NCBI RefSeq assembly: GCF_000801335.2
Contig: NZ_JSEH01000009.1
Coordinates: 1 to 64,000 of the forward strand
Direction: 5' to 3'
Length of the DNA: 64,000 bases
Origin: Desulfovibrio sp. TomC
GTDB taxonomy: Bacteria > Desulfobacterota > Desulfovibrionia > Desulfovibrionales > Desulfovibrionaceae
Shown: positions 18,116 through 26,434 of the stretch, piece by piece
Numbering within the stretch: the stretch's first letter is position 1
Layout: each line of letters opens with the position of its first letter
Notes under the pieces: model-generated
The model's database searches: none
The model's input: only the letters and a program-made list of their open reading frames with translations
What the model was told of the DNA's origin: nothing
Position numbers and translations under genes: made by a program

Positions 18116-18910
18116 ATGGAGTTCGCCCTGACCAGTTTCACCGCGCCCTTTACCGCCAGCGGCCGCGCCGCCCTGGTGCCGCCGCCGCCCTGGCATTATG
18201 CCGGATGGCTGATCAATGTGGCCATCACCTGCGAAACCGTGAACAGCCAGCGTATCATACCGCCCGGGCTTGGCCGGTTGACCGGAAACGGCTGCATCCA
18301 TTTTGCCGATTGGCAGGCCACCACCGACGGCCGGGAAATGGTCGATCCCGTGTACGCCCAATACCGTGAGACCATCGTCATTGTGGAGATCGAACGCCCG
18401 GATGGGAGTCTCGCCAATTTCTGCCCCTTTATCTGGGTGGACCAGGACATCTCGCTCCTGCGCGGCCTCCTTCAGGGCTGGCCCAAGAAGTTTGGCTCCA
18501 CCTTTCTCACGCGCTCCATGCCCCTCGAGCATCCGGCGGCGGCACCGCTGCGCGCCGGCGCCCGGCTTGGGGCTTCCCTGTGCGTCAAGGACAGACGGCT
18601 GGTGAGCGCCGCACTCGAACTCACGGGCAATCCTGGGCCTGCCCTGGGTTTTTTGGCCAATAAAACCATTGGCACGGTGGGCTGGCCGGATCTGACCGCA
18701 CCGGGAAATTCCCCGCAGTTGCGCTGGCTTCTGCCCGACATCCAGGACAAGGTCGCGTCCGGTTGGCACGAAGCGGCGGCGACCATCACGGTAGAGGACC
18801 ATCCTGTGGAGGAACTGTCGCTTCTTGGCGCAGTGCGGGCGCAAACGGCGAGCGTTGGCTGGATCGGGATCACCGTCGTTGGCGCTCGGGAGCTTCGCTG
18901 CGGCGAGTAA
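18116..18910 (+). CDS. Acetoacetate decarboxylase-like protein
   Basis: 264 aa. It has the acetoacetate-decarboxylase fold signature PPPPWHYAGWLINVAITC near the N-terminus and LLRGLLQGWPKKFGSTFLTRSMPL (about 118-141). The first lysine of PKK corresponds to the Schiff-base lysine of the clostridial enzyme. A C-terminal REL segment is consistent with the family. Many members decarboxylate or otherwise process other beta-keto acids or act as aldolase-dehydratases, so the substrate is open. A GAGGAG ribosome site precedes the ATG; there is no operon partner. Confidence 0.68.
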   Translation: MEFALTSFTAPFTASGRAALVPPPPWHYAGWLINVAITCETVNSQRIIPPGLGRLTGNGCIHFADWQATTDGREMVDPVYAQYRETIVIVEIERPDGSLANFCPFIWVDQDISLLRGLLQGWPKKFGSTFLTRSMPLEHPAAAPLRAGARLGASLCVKDRRLVSAALELTGNPGPALGFLANKTIGTVGWPDLTAPGNSPQLRWLLPDIQDKVASGWHEAAATITVEDHPVEELSLLGAVRAQTASVGWIGITVVGARELRCGE

Positions 18911-18920
18911 CGTCGGGGAG

Positions 18921-19095
18921 CGGCAGGAGAATCAGACGCCGGCGGGCGGGGCGACGCTGACAAGGTGAGCCAGGGAAGCCTTGCCTGACAACCAGGGCGG
19001 CGGCAGGGAATCAACCGCCGGCAGGCGGGGCGATGCTGACGAGGTTGCCCAGGGACACCTTGCCGTCCCCGACAACCAGGGCAGCGGCATCGTCC
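18921..19095. repeat. Degenerate 80-bp direct duplication at the 3' end of the next gene
   Basis: 18921-19000 and 19001-19095 align throughout, for instance GGCGGGGCGACGCTGAC against GGCGGGGCGATGCTGAC and GACAACCAGGGCGGCGGCA against GACAACCAGGGCAGCGGCA. The right copy codes the last residues of the minus-strand gene at 19011-19811 (ALVVGDGKVSLGNLVSIAPP). The left copy is a non-coding or displaced stop-end copy. Confidence 0.7.
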
Positions 19096-19811
19096 GGGGA
19101 GCAGCGCATCACCGAGGCCATGGCCACGGGCAGGCCGGATTGGTCGTGGACGGCGACCGAGGAGCCGATGGCCAGTCCCTGGTCCGAACCCAGGCCAAAG
19201 GAAATGAGGAGTCCGTCCGGAGTCTTCTTGGTCATGTAGACCACGGCCTTGCCGAGTCTGGTCCAGATGGCCTCCAGGCGGCGGGTGGTCAGGTAGACGC
19301 ACAGGCCAACCAGACAGGCGGCAATCAGGCAGTAGGCGGCCACGCTCATGGGGGTCAGGCCCAGCAGGCGCAGGCTTTGGGAATTGGAGGCGGCGTTGAG
19401 CGCTGCCCGATCGGGATAGATATGGATGACAAAGGCCTGGACCGGGGTGTTGGCCTCGCCGCCAGGATTGCGCAATACGACGGTGGCTGTGCCGGGCTTG
19501 GCGTCCGGGGCGACCTTCAGCGTGCCCAGCCACATGCGATTGCCCATCCAGAAGCCCTGGGCCTGGGTCGTGATGGAAAAGCTCAGTCCGGGGTGGTCGA
19601 TGACGGCGACCATGGCTGTGGCGTCGGCGGCCTCCACCGGCAGGGGGCCGGAGAGACTTTCTTCGCCGCCCACCAGCACCGAAAAGGTGTTGGGTCCGGT
19701 ATGAAAACTGTTGACGAAGCTGTCGGCCAGGGCCAGGGCGGCGCACAGGCAAAAGGCGGCGGCTATCCAGCCCAGAAGTTCGCGCAGCCGCGTCAGCCCG
19801 GCCTCGTTCAC
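19011..19811 (-). CDS. Membrane protein of the uspA-tauE cluster, unknown function
   Basis: 266 aa. An N-terminal membrane segment (LLGWIAAAFCLCAALALADSF) is followed by an extracytoplasmic beta-rich domain (about residues 40-160), a second membrane segment (SVAAYCLIAACLVGLCVYL, about 168-187) and a cytoplasmic tail. The GTG start overlaps the stop of the preceding gene (GTGA), so translation is coupled. It is the last gene of the six-gene cluster that includes the TauE exporter and UspA. I do not recognise a family; the layout suggests an accessory subunit exposed to the periplasm. Its final 25 codons are duplicated just downstream. Confidence 0.7.
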   Translation of the reverse strand: MNEAGLTRLRELLGWIAAAFCLCAALALADSFVNSFHTGPNTFSVLVGGEESLSGPLPVEAADATAMVAVIDHPGLSFSITTQAQGFWMGNRMWLGTLKVAPDAKPGTATVVLRNPGGEANTPVQAFVIHIYPDRAALNAASNSQSLRLLGLTPMSVAAYCLIAACLVGLCVYLTTRRLEAIWTRLGKAVVYMTKKTPDGLLISFGLGSDQGLAIGSSVAVHDQSGLPVAMASVMRCSPDDAAALVVGDGKVSLGNLVSIAPPAGG

Positions 19812-20059
19812 GCTTCAGCTCCGGTTTCGGGGGTGCGATCGCGGAAGCGGCGGATGGCAAAGATGCCGATGGCGATGGTGGGGATGAGCATGGAGAAAAA
19901 CACCTTCATGAAAACCGGGGTGAAATCGTCAGGTTGTCTGGATGCTAAATAGACGGAAAGGGTGACTTCGGCAAGCATGGCCACATCCATGCAGATAACG
20001 GCCCAACGCTGGCGGCTGTTGAGTTCCGGAGCCGGGGAGGAGGAGCGTTCAAACAGCAT
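19808..20059 (-). CDS. Small two-helix membrane protein
   Basis: 83 aa with two hydrophobic helices (WAVICMDVAMLAEVTLSVYLA and FTPVFMKVFFSMLIPTIAIGIFAI) and a basic loop at the C-terminus (RRFRDR). AAGGAGACC precedes the ATG, and the stop overlaps the next gene. Its place directly before the two-TM protein and after the lipoprotein suggests a small subunit of the same membrane assembly. No family is recognised. Confidence 0.68.
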   Translation of the reverse strand: MLFERSSSPAPELNSRQRWAVICMDVAMLAEVTLSVYLASRQPDDFTPVFMKVFFSMLIPTIAIGIFAIRRFRDRTPETGAEA

Positions 20060-20142
20060 GGCGGTCTCCTTGGGTTTTTCGCAAGGGCCGTCCCGGCCCC
20101 ACGGGCGAACCGGGACGGCTTGGCGGGGTGTGGGGTTGATTC

Positions 20143-20751
20143 CTACTTCTTGAAGATGTTGGTCTTGGTCACGTTCATGAGACGCAGGGCCTTGCCGTCG
20201 TCCTTGTAGTAGACGCGCACTTCGTCGCCGGAATCCCAGGCCGCGGCGGGCAGGGCCAGGTACTCGTCGGGGATCACGAAGGTGACGAGCAGCTTCTGGC
20301 GGCCGGAGTAGATGGTGACGGTCTTCTTGTCCTTGTCCAGGGCCGGGAAGGGCTTGGCCTTCTCAGCGGCGGCGTCGAAGACCAGCGGGTGCTTCCCGTC
20401 GATGCCTTCCTGCTTGTCCACGATCTGGATGGCAATGGTTTCGAAGTTCTGCTTCTTGGGATCGTACAGCACGATCTGGCTCTTGTCGGCATCCAGTTTC
20501 ATGCGCAGGCCGGCTTTCGGCATTTCACCCATTTCGGCCGGATTGGTCGGGAACGAGTAGGTCAGGGCCGGCAGATAGGTGTAGTCGGGCTTTTGCCAGT
20601 CATTGGCCTTGTCGCGGATGAAGGTCAGGGTCTGTTTTTCCTTGTCCACGGCCACGGTGCGGCCCTGGTCAACCTTGCCGTAATCCACGCAGCCGGCCAG
20701 GAAGACGACGGGCAGGGCGGCCAGCAGCATATTCTTGAGCATGGTACGCAT
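20143..20751 (-). CDS. Conserved lipoprotein of the tauE cluster
   Basis: 202 aa with a lipobox (LLAALPVVFLAGC, Cys at about 21), then a mainly beta, lysine/aspartate-rich periplasmic domain (VDKEKQTLTFIRDK, KKTVTIYSGRQKLLVTFVIPDEYLAL). It resembles the abundant lipoprotein found next to a TauE-type exporter in other Desulfovibrio (DUF4881 as I recall, not verified). It lies 30 bp after tauE and before the two small membrane genes. A role in binding or handling the exported sulfur compound is conjecture. Confidence 0.72.
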   Translation of the reverse strand: MRTMLKNMLLAALPVVFLAGCVDYGKVDQGRTVAVDKEKQTLTFIRDKANDWQKPDYTYLPALTYSFPTNPAEMGEMPKAGLRMKLDADKSQIVLYDPKKQNFETIAIQIVDKQEGIDGKHPLVFDAAAEKAKPFPALDKDKKTVTIYSGRQKLLVTFVIPDEYLALPAAAWDSGDEVRVYYKDDGKALRLMNVTKTNIFKK

Positions 20752-20781
20752 GGCTTTCTCCTTTCCTTTTGCTGTTGCGCG

Positions 20782-21837
20782 CTAGGCCTTGGCCTTCTTC
20801 ATGGCCAGTTCGTGCTTCGCTCCCTGGACCATCTTGATCGTAATGTAGAGAGCCATGCCCGACACCAGTCCCAAGATGAGGTAGGTGGCGATGATGTCGC
20901 AGGTGCCTGCGATGGATGGGACGTAGACGCCCATGAGCTTTAAGAAGATCGAGATGCCGCAGCCGATGACGGCCAGGCCGAAGACGTAGCGGATGCCGTA
21001 GCCCTTGATGTACTTGGTGGCCACAGCGCCGACCTGGGCGCCCATGGCTGCGCCAATGAGCATGATGATGGCGGCCACGAGTTCGGTGCGGCCCTTGTAG
21101 GTGTAGGAGGCTGCGCCGTAGAGGCCGGAGATGGCGACTTCAAAGAGGTCGGTGCCGACGGCGACGTGGGTCGGGCAGCCGACGAGATAGATCAGGGAGG
21201 GCATGCGGATGAGACCGCCGCCGATGCCGAGGATGCCGGCCAGCCAGCCGGTGAAGAAGCTGACGGCAATGGGCAGCCAGGCGGAGCAGTAGATGCCGGC
21301 CACGTTCAAGTGCACCATGGGCGGGATCTTGATCTTGTGCAGGGCCTTGTGCCACTCGAGGCCGGTGGCGTTCTTGTCCACTTCCTGGCCGGCGGCGATG
21401 GCGGCGCGGTCCTTGGCCTTGCGGCGGGAGATGTCGGCAAAGACCATCCAGGTGATAAAGGCCAGCAGGCCGAGGTAGATCCAGCGCACGACCATGTCGA
21501 CCTTGCCGATGCGCTCGAGCCACATGATCATCTGGGCGCCGACTTCAAATCCGGCGATTGTTCCAAAGAGCATGATGAAGCCGAGTTTGTAATCGACGTT
21601 GCCGAACTTGCCGTGGCGCATGGTGGAAATAAGCGATTTTCCGGCCATGTGGGCGATGTCGGTGCCGATGGCGAAGGCCATGGGGAAACCGAGGATATTG
21701 AGGCCCGGGGTGACCATCCAGGCGCCGCCCATGCCGAAGAAGCCGCCGATGACGCCAACGCCGATGCCAAGAATGATAAGGCCCGGCCAGAAGATTTTAA
21801 CGCCCGCGATGGGCATGAGGATATAAAGCCATTCCAT
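20782..21837 (-). CDS. TauE/SafE-family anion exporter
   Basis: 351 aa with about 8 membrane segments and two internally similar halves, each with a glycine-rich hairpin: GIGVGVIGGFFGMGGAWMVTPGLNILG (residues about 24-50) and GWLAGILGIGGGLIRMPSLIYLVG (about 200-223). TauE/SafE proteins are thought to export sulfite, sulfoacetate or related anions. Neighbouring lipoprotein and membrane genes on the same strand form an operon with it. A central charged loop (about residues 130-165) exceeds the usual family length. Substrate unassigned. Confidence 0.83.
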   Translation of the reverse strand: MEWLYILMPIAGVKIFWPGLIILGIGVGVIGGFFGMGGAWMVTPGLNILGFPMAFAIGTDIAHMAGKSLISTMRHGKFGNVDYKLGFIMLFGTIAGFEVGAQMIMWLERIGKVDMVVRWIYLGLLAFITWMVFADISRRKAKDRAAIAAGQEVDKNATGLEWHKALHKIKIPPMVHLNVAGIYCSAWLPIAVSFFTGWLAGILGIGGGLIRMPSLIYLVGCPTHVAVGTDLFEVAISGLYGAASYTYKGRTELVAAIIMLIGAAMGAQVGAVATKYIKGYGIRYVFGLAVIGCGISIFLKLMGVYVPSIAGTCDIIATYLILGLVSGMALYITIKMVQGAKHELAMKKAKA

Positions 21838-21868
21838 GTGGATTCTCCTTTTCGCCTAGCGGTCCGGT

Positions 21869-22165
21869 TTAATGTTCGGCCAGGTCGCGGGACTTCAGGT
21901 CGATGCCGATGAAGTGCATGATGATGTCGGCCAGCACGCCGAAGATGACGCCGATCAGCGGAATAAGGATGACGGTCAGGATGGTGAAGTAGAGGTGGGA
22001 CTCGTTATAGAGGTTGCCCCACCAGGCCATGATGCCGGAGAGCTTTCTGGTGTCGGCCACCATGACGATGGGCGCTCCGCCGCCGCCGGCGGCAAAGGCC
22101 ATGGCCGGGGCCATGAGGACGAAGGTCAGGACGGTGGCGAACAGGACCTTGATTTTGGCGTTCAT
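21869..22165 (-). CDS. Small membrane protein between uspA and tauE
   Basis: 98 aa. A signal or first TM (VLFATVLTFVLMAPAMAFAAGGGG) and a second TM (YFTILTVILIPLIGVIFGVLADIIMHFIG), with a short periplasmic stretch between them (ADTRKLSGIMAWWGNLYNES). The frame is open to 22207, but the ATG at 22165 is preceded by GGGGGA and begins the hydrophobic segment. It is part of the uspA-tauE operon; function unknown. Confidence 0.72.
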   Translation of the reverse strand: MNAKIKVLFATVLTFVLMAPAMAFAAGGGGAPIVMVADTRKLSGIMAWWGNLYNESHLYFTILTVILIPLIGVIFGVLADIIMHFIGIDLKSRDLAEH

Positions 22166-22182
22166 CTCTTCCCCCTGGAGTG

Positions 22183-22599
22183 TTAGCGGATCACGAGAAC
22201 CGAACACGGCGCGTGGGAAACCACGCGGGCGGCCACGCTGCCGATCAGGTATTTCGACAGGCCTTTCTTGCCCTGGTGGCCCATGACGATCATGTCGATG
22301 CCGTTGTTTTCAGCATGGGCGATGATCAGGTCGGCCGGGGAAACACCCTGTTCGACCACAACCTTGGCGTCGATGCCGGCCTTTTTGGCCACGGCAGTGT
22401 AATTCTCAGCAGCCACTTTGGTAGAGGCTAAAATTTTATCGCTTATAGAGTTGACGTCCAGGTAGTCGCCCAGATCGAGAAAGTCCTCGGCCACGGTCAT
22501 GATGGACAGGGTCGCTCCCTGTTGCTTGGCCAGGGCGATGGCTTTATCCAGAACGGTTACGGCAAAAGGTGATTGATCGAGTGCCACGAGAATCTGCAT
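22183..22599 (-). CDS. Universal stress protein, UspA family
   Basis: 138 aa. Starts MQILVALDQSPFAVTVLDKAIALAKQ and ends with the ATP-binding loop MGHQGKKGLSKYLIGSVAARVVSHAPCSVLVIR (G-x2-G-x9-G-[ST] form). It is probably an ATP-binding dimer that senses energy state. It is first gene of the six-gene cluster, and AGGAGG lies just before the ATG. The -24/-12 element at 22657-22672 is placed 58 bp upstream, so this operon is likely sigma54-dependent. Confidence 0.88.
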   Translation of the reverse strand: MQILVALDQSPFAVTVLDKAIALAKQQGATLSIMTVAEDFLDLGDYLDVNSISDKILASTKVAAENYTAVAKKAGIDAKVVVEQGVSPADLIIAHAENNGIDMIVMGHQGKKGLSKYLIGSVAARVVSHAPCSVLVIR

Positions 22600-22656
22600 G
22601 AGAACACCTCCTTTTTGATCCGGCGCGTTGCGGGTCGCCGGTTTCGCTCCTATTAA

Positions 22657-22672
22657 AGCAAGGGGTGTGCCA
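22657..22672 (-). promoter_or_regulatory. Sigma54 (-24/-12) promoter of the uspA-tauE operon
   Basis: On the minus strand the sequence reads TGGCAC-N5-TTGCT, matching the RpoN consensus at the invariant GG and GC with correct spacing. Transcription would start near 22645, about 46 bp before the uspA ATG. The sigma54-type activator gene starts divergently 148 bp away. Confidence 0.82.
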
Positions 22673-22735
22673 TCGTGATTTATATGTTGAATTTATTGAT
22701 TAAAATAGTTTCGTGAAAAAAAGCGCTTGACAAAG

Positions 22736-22784
22736 TTGCGGGTATTTTGCGCATTAATAGCGCCAGATCAGTGGTATCCCGCAA
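22736..22784. promoter_or_regulatory. Candidate activator-binding inverted repeats (UAS)
   Basis: TTGCGGG at 22736-22742 is mirrored by CCCGCAA at 22778-22784, enclosing GCGC-ATTAATA-GCGC at 22749-22763. The spot is 65-115 bp upstream of the sigma54 promoter and just ahead of the activator gene, the normal place for an enhancer-binding protein. A TTGACA (22727-22732) on the plus strand may be the -35 of the activator's own promoter, though no well-spaced -10 follows. Confidence 0.5.
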
Positions 22785-22819
22785 AACGCGCCAGTCGGTT
22801 TGGCCGCCCCGGAGTCCCC

Positions 22820-25300
22820 ATGCTGCACCTGTTTCGGCGAAACCCCCGCGTCGTATTCCCGGTGACGTCCCCAAGCGGTCTCTCAGACTGGAGCATCCGC
22901 AAAAAACTCCTTGTCTTCCTGATCCCGCCGGTCATCCTGACCCTTGGAGCCACGGGGTTTGTGCTCAACCTCTTTTCCAACCGCTATATCGATCTGGCCC
23001 TGGGCCGCAGTTCCCTGACCATGACCCTGGCCCAGGCCCATGAAATCGAGATCGTCCTGGAAGGCTGCCGGGAGGATATCGTGGCCCTGGCCCATCGCCC
23101 CATGACCCGGGAGCGGTTGCGCAATTTCATGGACGCCTCGGCCTCCGCCCGGGGGGAGCTGTACGCCGAGGCGGCCTATGTCGGCGAAGGGGCCGACAAC
23201 CAATATGCCTTTTTGACCAATGGCGAGCGCGTTGAGGAGGTGCCGGCGGAATACGTGCAGCAGGCCAAAAACAGCCCGTTTGTGGTATCGCGCAAAGCTG
23301 TCGGGCTGGGGCGGGGGCAGGTGGCCCTGTCTGAACTGCTGGACGTGTATTATCCGCCGACCGGGTTTGGGACCCAGCCGCGGCAGCGGGATCTGACGGT
23401 CCTGCGCCTGACCACCCCGGTGCTCGAAGAGCACGGCCGGCTGGCCGGGTACCTGATCCTGTCCATTGATGCCCGGCAATTGCGCAATGTCCTGTCCCTT
23501 TACAATTCGCCGCGTTCGCCGCTGCTGGGCTTCAATCGCACCGCAGAGAACCGTCTGAGCCTGTTTCTTGACGAGCGGGGCTGGTTTCTCTTCCAGTCGG
23601 AAAATGTGGATGATCCCCAGCGCCAACTCTCGGTGGAAAGCGCCAAGGTCGGTCTGTCCGGGGATCACGGCAAGCCCGGCTATGACGGGGCGTTTCGGCC
23701 CGGACCGCGCCACGAGACTTTCTGGCGGATGATCAGCGCCATGCAACAGGGCCTTTCCGGCATCGAACGCGGCGAGGCCGATTTCGGTCCGTCCAAGATT
23801 GCCTCCAGCGAGGATTATATCGGGTATGCCCCGGTCCGCTTCCGGGGAGGCGATGCCGAGGGTTCGGAGATTATCGGCGGCATCGTCTATATCGACCGCA
23901 GTCTGCTGCCTCGGGCGGCGGAGTTCGGCCAGTTCAACATTCTGTTCGTCACCACGCTTGGCGCGATTGTGACGATGGCGGGATGTATTATCCTGCTGGC
24001 CCGGGTCATCACCAAACCCATTCTCCGCTTGGCCGAGGAAGTCCGGTCCATGCGCCTGGAAGGGCGGCTGCACGAGATAGAACTCCCGGACAGCGACCTG
24101 GATACCTCGACGCTCAAGCGCGCCATCAACCGCCTGGTTGCGGCCTTGCTCTCCAAGGAAATGGAAATCAAGGTCCGGGACGAACGATTGCGGTCGGTTC
24201 GCGCCAGAGAGCGGGTGCAGCTTGTCACGCCACTATCGCGCCAAGGATTGCCAAGCGAGGCCTTGGAAGATCTGGTGGGGGAAAGCTCGGCCATGAACCG
24301 GCTCCTGGAGCGTATCCAGAAAATTTCCGCCACCGACGCCGATGTGCTCATTATCGGTGAGACCGGGACGGGCAAGGAACTGACGGCCGAAGCCGTACAC
24401 CGCCTGAGCCGGCGCAAGGACATGCCCTTTATCTCCATCAACTGTGGGGCCCTGGACGAGAATCTGCTCATGGATGCCCTTTTCGGGCATATCAAGGGGG
24501 CCTTTTCCGAGGCCAAGAGCGACCGCAAGGGCGCGTTTCTGGCCGCTGACGGCGGGACGTTGCTCCTCGACGAAATCGGCAACGCCTCGCCCCGGGTGCA
24601 GCAGGCCCTCCTGCGGGCCTTGTCCGTCCGGCGCATCAGTCCCCTGGGCAGCGACGAGGAACAGGCCTTCGACGCCCGGGTGATCGCCGCCACCAACGTC
24701 AATCTCAAGGATCTCGTGGCCTCGGGGACCTTCCGGGAAGACCTCTTCTACCGCTTGCAGGTCCTGGCCGTCTCCACCCCGTCTTTGCGCGAACGCCAGG
24801 ACGACATCCCGGTGCTGGCCGGCTATTTCCTGAAGCTGGCGACCCGGCGCATGGGCAAGGGCGAGCTGTCCCTGTCCCGGGGAGCGTTGGACAAACTGCT
24901 GCAGCATGGCTGGCCGGGCAACGTCCGGGAGCTCAAAAACTGCATCATCCGGGCCGCAGCCCTGGCCGAGCGGGAACTCATCCTGGCCGAAGACATCCAT
25001 TTTGAAGACGAGACGCCCGGCGAGACCGCGGTTGGCGGGCAGCCCCAGGCCGGCGGGCCTGGCGAAAGCGAACCGCAGGCTCTGGACGCCCCCTTGTCCG
25101 CCCGGCAACGCAAGGCCCTGCGCTCCCTGCTCGACCGGCCGACGTTTTCCCGGCAGGATTATCAGGATTCCGTCGGCAACGATGTGCCCCAGCGCACCGC
25201 CCAGCACGACCTGCGCGATCTGGTTGCCCGGGGAATCGTACTCAAGGAAGGGAAAGGCCCGGCCACCCGGTATCGGCTGGTCGGACGCCGCATGAGCTGA
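22820..25300 (+). CDS. Membrane-bound sigma54-type AAA+ activator with sensor and HAMP domains
   Basis: 826 aa. TM1 (about 30-50), a roughly 320-aa extracytoplasmic sensor, TM2 (about 373-395, ILFVTTLGAIVTMAGCIILLARV), HAMP, then an AAA+ domain with Walker A GETGTGKE (near 512) and Walker B GGTLLLDE (near 578). The sigma54-contact loop reads GAFSEA instead of GAFTGA (near 560). The C-terminus is a winged-helix-like segment (LSARQRKALRSLLDRPTFSRQDYQ...AQHDLRDLVARGIVLKEG) rather than the usual Fis-type HTH. ATG 22820 with GGAG is chosen over a frame open to 22727. It probably senses a periplasmic signal and activates the divergent uspA-tauE operon. Confidence 0.82.
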   Translation: MLHLFRRNPRVVFPVTSPSGLSDWSIRKKLLVFLIPPVILTLGATGFVLNLFSNRYIDLALGRSSLTMTLAQAHEIEIVLEGCREDIVALAHRPMTRERLRNFMDASASARGELYAEAAYVGEGADNQYAFLTNGERVEEVPAEYVQQAKNSPFVVSRKAVGLGRGQVALSELLDVYYPPTGFGTQPRQRDLTVLRLTTPVLEEHGRLAGYLILSIDARQLRNVLSLYNSPRSPLLGFNRTAENRLSLFLDERGWFLFQSENVDDPQRQLSVESAKVGLSGDHGKPGYDGAFRPGPRHETFWRMISAMQQGLSGIERGEADFGPSKIASSEDYIGYAPVRFRGGDAEGSEIIGGIVYIDRSLLPRAAEFGQFNILFVTTLGAIVTMAGCIILLARVITKPILRLAEEVRSMRLEGRLHEIELPDSDLDTSTLKRAINRLVAALLSKEMEIKVRDERLRSVRARERVQLVTPLSRQGLPSEALEDLVGESSAMNRLLERIQKISATDADVLIIGETGTGKELTAEAVHRLSRRKDMPFISINCGALDENLLMDALFGHIKGAFSEAKSDRKGAFLAADGGTLLLDEIGNASPRVQQALLRALSVRRISPLGSDEEQAFDARVIAATNVNLKDLVASGTFREDLFYRLQVLAVSTPSLRERQDDIPVLAGYFLKLATRRMGKGELSLSRGALDKLLQHGWPGNVRELKNCIIRAAALAERELILAEDIHFEDETPGETAVGGQPQAGGPGESEPQALDAPLSARQRKALRSLLDRPTFSRQDYQDSVGNDVPQRTAQHDLRDLVARGIVLKEGKGPATRYRLVGRRMS

Positions 25301-25313
25301 GCCGGCCGGCCGG

Positions 25314-25643
25314 TCAGCCGCCCCAGATGTAACGGGCTGCGGCCACAAGCCCCATGCCCAAGGCCACCGGGCCGAAAAAGCCCTTGGTCCGAAGGGCCAG
25401 GGCAAAGGCGGCCAGACCGGCCCAGAAAATGACGTTGCCGGGACTGGCGTCGAAACGGCCCTCGGGCCGCAGCAGGGCCGGGGCAGCCAACGCAGCCAGC
25501 ACGGCTGCCGGGACATGGGCCAAGAACCGGATGGCTCCTTGCGGCAGGGTCCGGCCGGCCAGAAAGAGCAGCGGCCCGCTGCGGGTGGCGTAAGTGACCG
25601 CCGCCATGCCGGCGATGGTCAGGAAGGCTGTCGCGTCATCCAT
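25314..25643 (-). CDS. azlD: AzlD-type branched-chain amino acid exporter subunit
   Basis: 109 aa with three to four hydrophobic segments and the family N-terminus (FLTIAGMAAVTYATRSGPLLFLAGR) and PEGRFDASPGN turn. AzlD is the small partner of AzlC; the pair exports branched-chain amino acids or analogues across the inner membrane. Its start overlaps the end of azlC by 25 bp, typical of this pair. Confidence 0.85.
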   Translation of the reverse strand: MDDATAFLTIAGMAAVTYATRSGPLLFLAGRTLPQGAIRFLAHVPAAVLAALAAPALLRPEGRFDASPGNVIFWAGLAAFALALRTKGFFGPVALGMGLVAAARYIWGG

Positions 25644-26338
25644 CGTTCCACTCCAAGGCCGCAGCCGGCCCCGATCAGCCCGGCCGCCAAGGCTCCGTAG
25701 CCGGTGAGCCCCAGTCCGGACGCCAGCAGGGACAGGCCGCCGCCGCTGACCGCCGCCGCCACCTGGGACCGGCTGCCGAGCTGGCCGGCCAACAGGGCCA
25801 GAAACATGCCCGGCAAGGCGAAATCCAGGGCAAAGGCCCGTCCGTCGCCCAGGACGTCGCCCAGGGCCACGCCCAGGGCCGTGCCGGCCACCCAGGAGGC
25901 CTGGGCCAGGACATTGATCTTTTGCGTCACGGCCTTGTCCCGGTCGCCCCGGCCAAAGCGCGCGGCGTGCAGGGCAAAGCTCTCATCCGTCAGTTCAAAG
26001 GCAAAGGCTGCCAGTTCCCGCTTGCGCCAGCCGGCGAGCAGCGGGGCCATGGCCGCCGAAAAGAGCACATGGCGCAGATTGACGGCCAAGGTCGTGGCGA
26101 TCAGGGCCGCTGCGCTCGCCCCGGCGGCAAAAAGGCCCACGGCCACCAGTTGGGCCGAACCGGCGTAGACCAGGATCGACATGAGCAGCACGTTTAGTGC
26201 CGACAACCCGGCCTTGCCGGCCAGGACCCCATAGGCCATGCCCACCGGCACATAGCCCAGGGTGACGGGCAGCGTCAGGGACAAGGCTTTTTTCCAGGCG
26301 CTGCCGCTCCCTGCGGCCCCTGGCTGGGCGTCGTGCAT
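25619..26338 (-). CDS. azlC: AzlC-family amino acid exporter
   Basis: 239 aa polytopic protein. Family features: PVTLGYVPVGMAYGVLAGKAGLS near the N-terminus, VYAGSAQLVAVGL, NLRHVLFSAAMAPLL and ELTDESFAL. Together with AzlD it would expel leucine/isoleucine/valine-like compounds. Downstream of the rex terminator and probably expressed separately. Confidence 0.87.
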   Translation of the reverse strand: MHDAQPGAAGSGSAWKKALSLTLPVTLGYVPVGMAYGVLAGKAGLSALNVLLMSILVYAGSAQLVAVGLFAAGASAAALIATTLAVNLRHVLFSAAMAPLLAGWRKRELAAFAFELTDESFALHAARFGRGDRDKAVTQKINVLAQASWVAGTALGVALGDVLGDGRAFALDFALPGMFLALLAGQLGSRSQVAAAVSGGGLSLLASGLGLTGYGALAAGLIGAGCGLGVERWMTRQPS

Positions 26339-26367
26339 GGTTGCTCCTTTTCGCTGGGTGGGCGGCC

Positions 26368-26394
26368 CAAAAAAGAAACCCGGCCGCAGCCGGG
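26368..26394 (-). terminator. Terminator after rex
   Basis: CCCGGC/GCCGGG stem with a 4-nt loop (26379-26394), followed on the minus strand by TTTCTTTTTT. It separates rex from azlC. Confidence 0.85.
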
Positions 26395-26434
26395 AGTCAA
26401 GGAACCTGCCTGAAGGCGTCGGACGTCTGTGGCG

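Noticed and set aside
22727-22760. Strong sigma70 promoter for the activator gene from TTGACA
   Set aside because: No -10 hexamer at 16-18 bp; the best match (CATTAA) lies 19 bp away and is weak, so it is only mentioned as possible.
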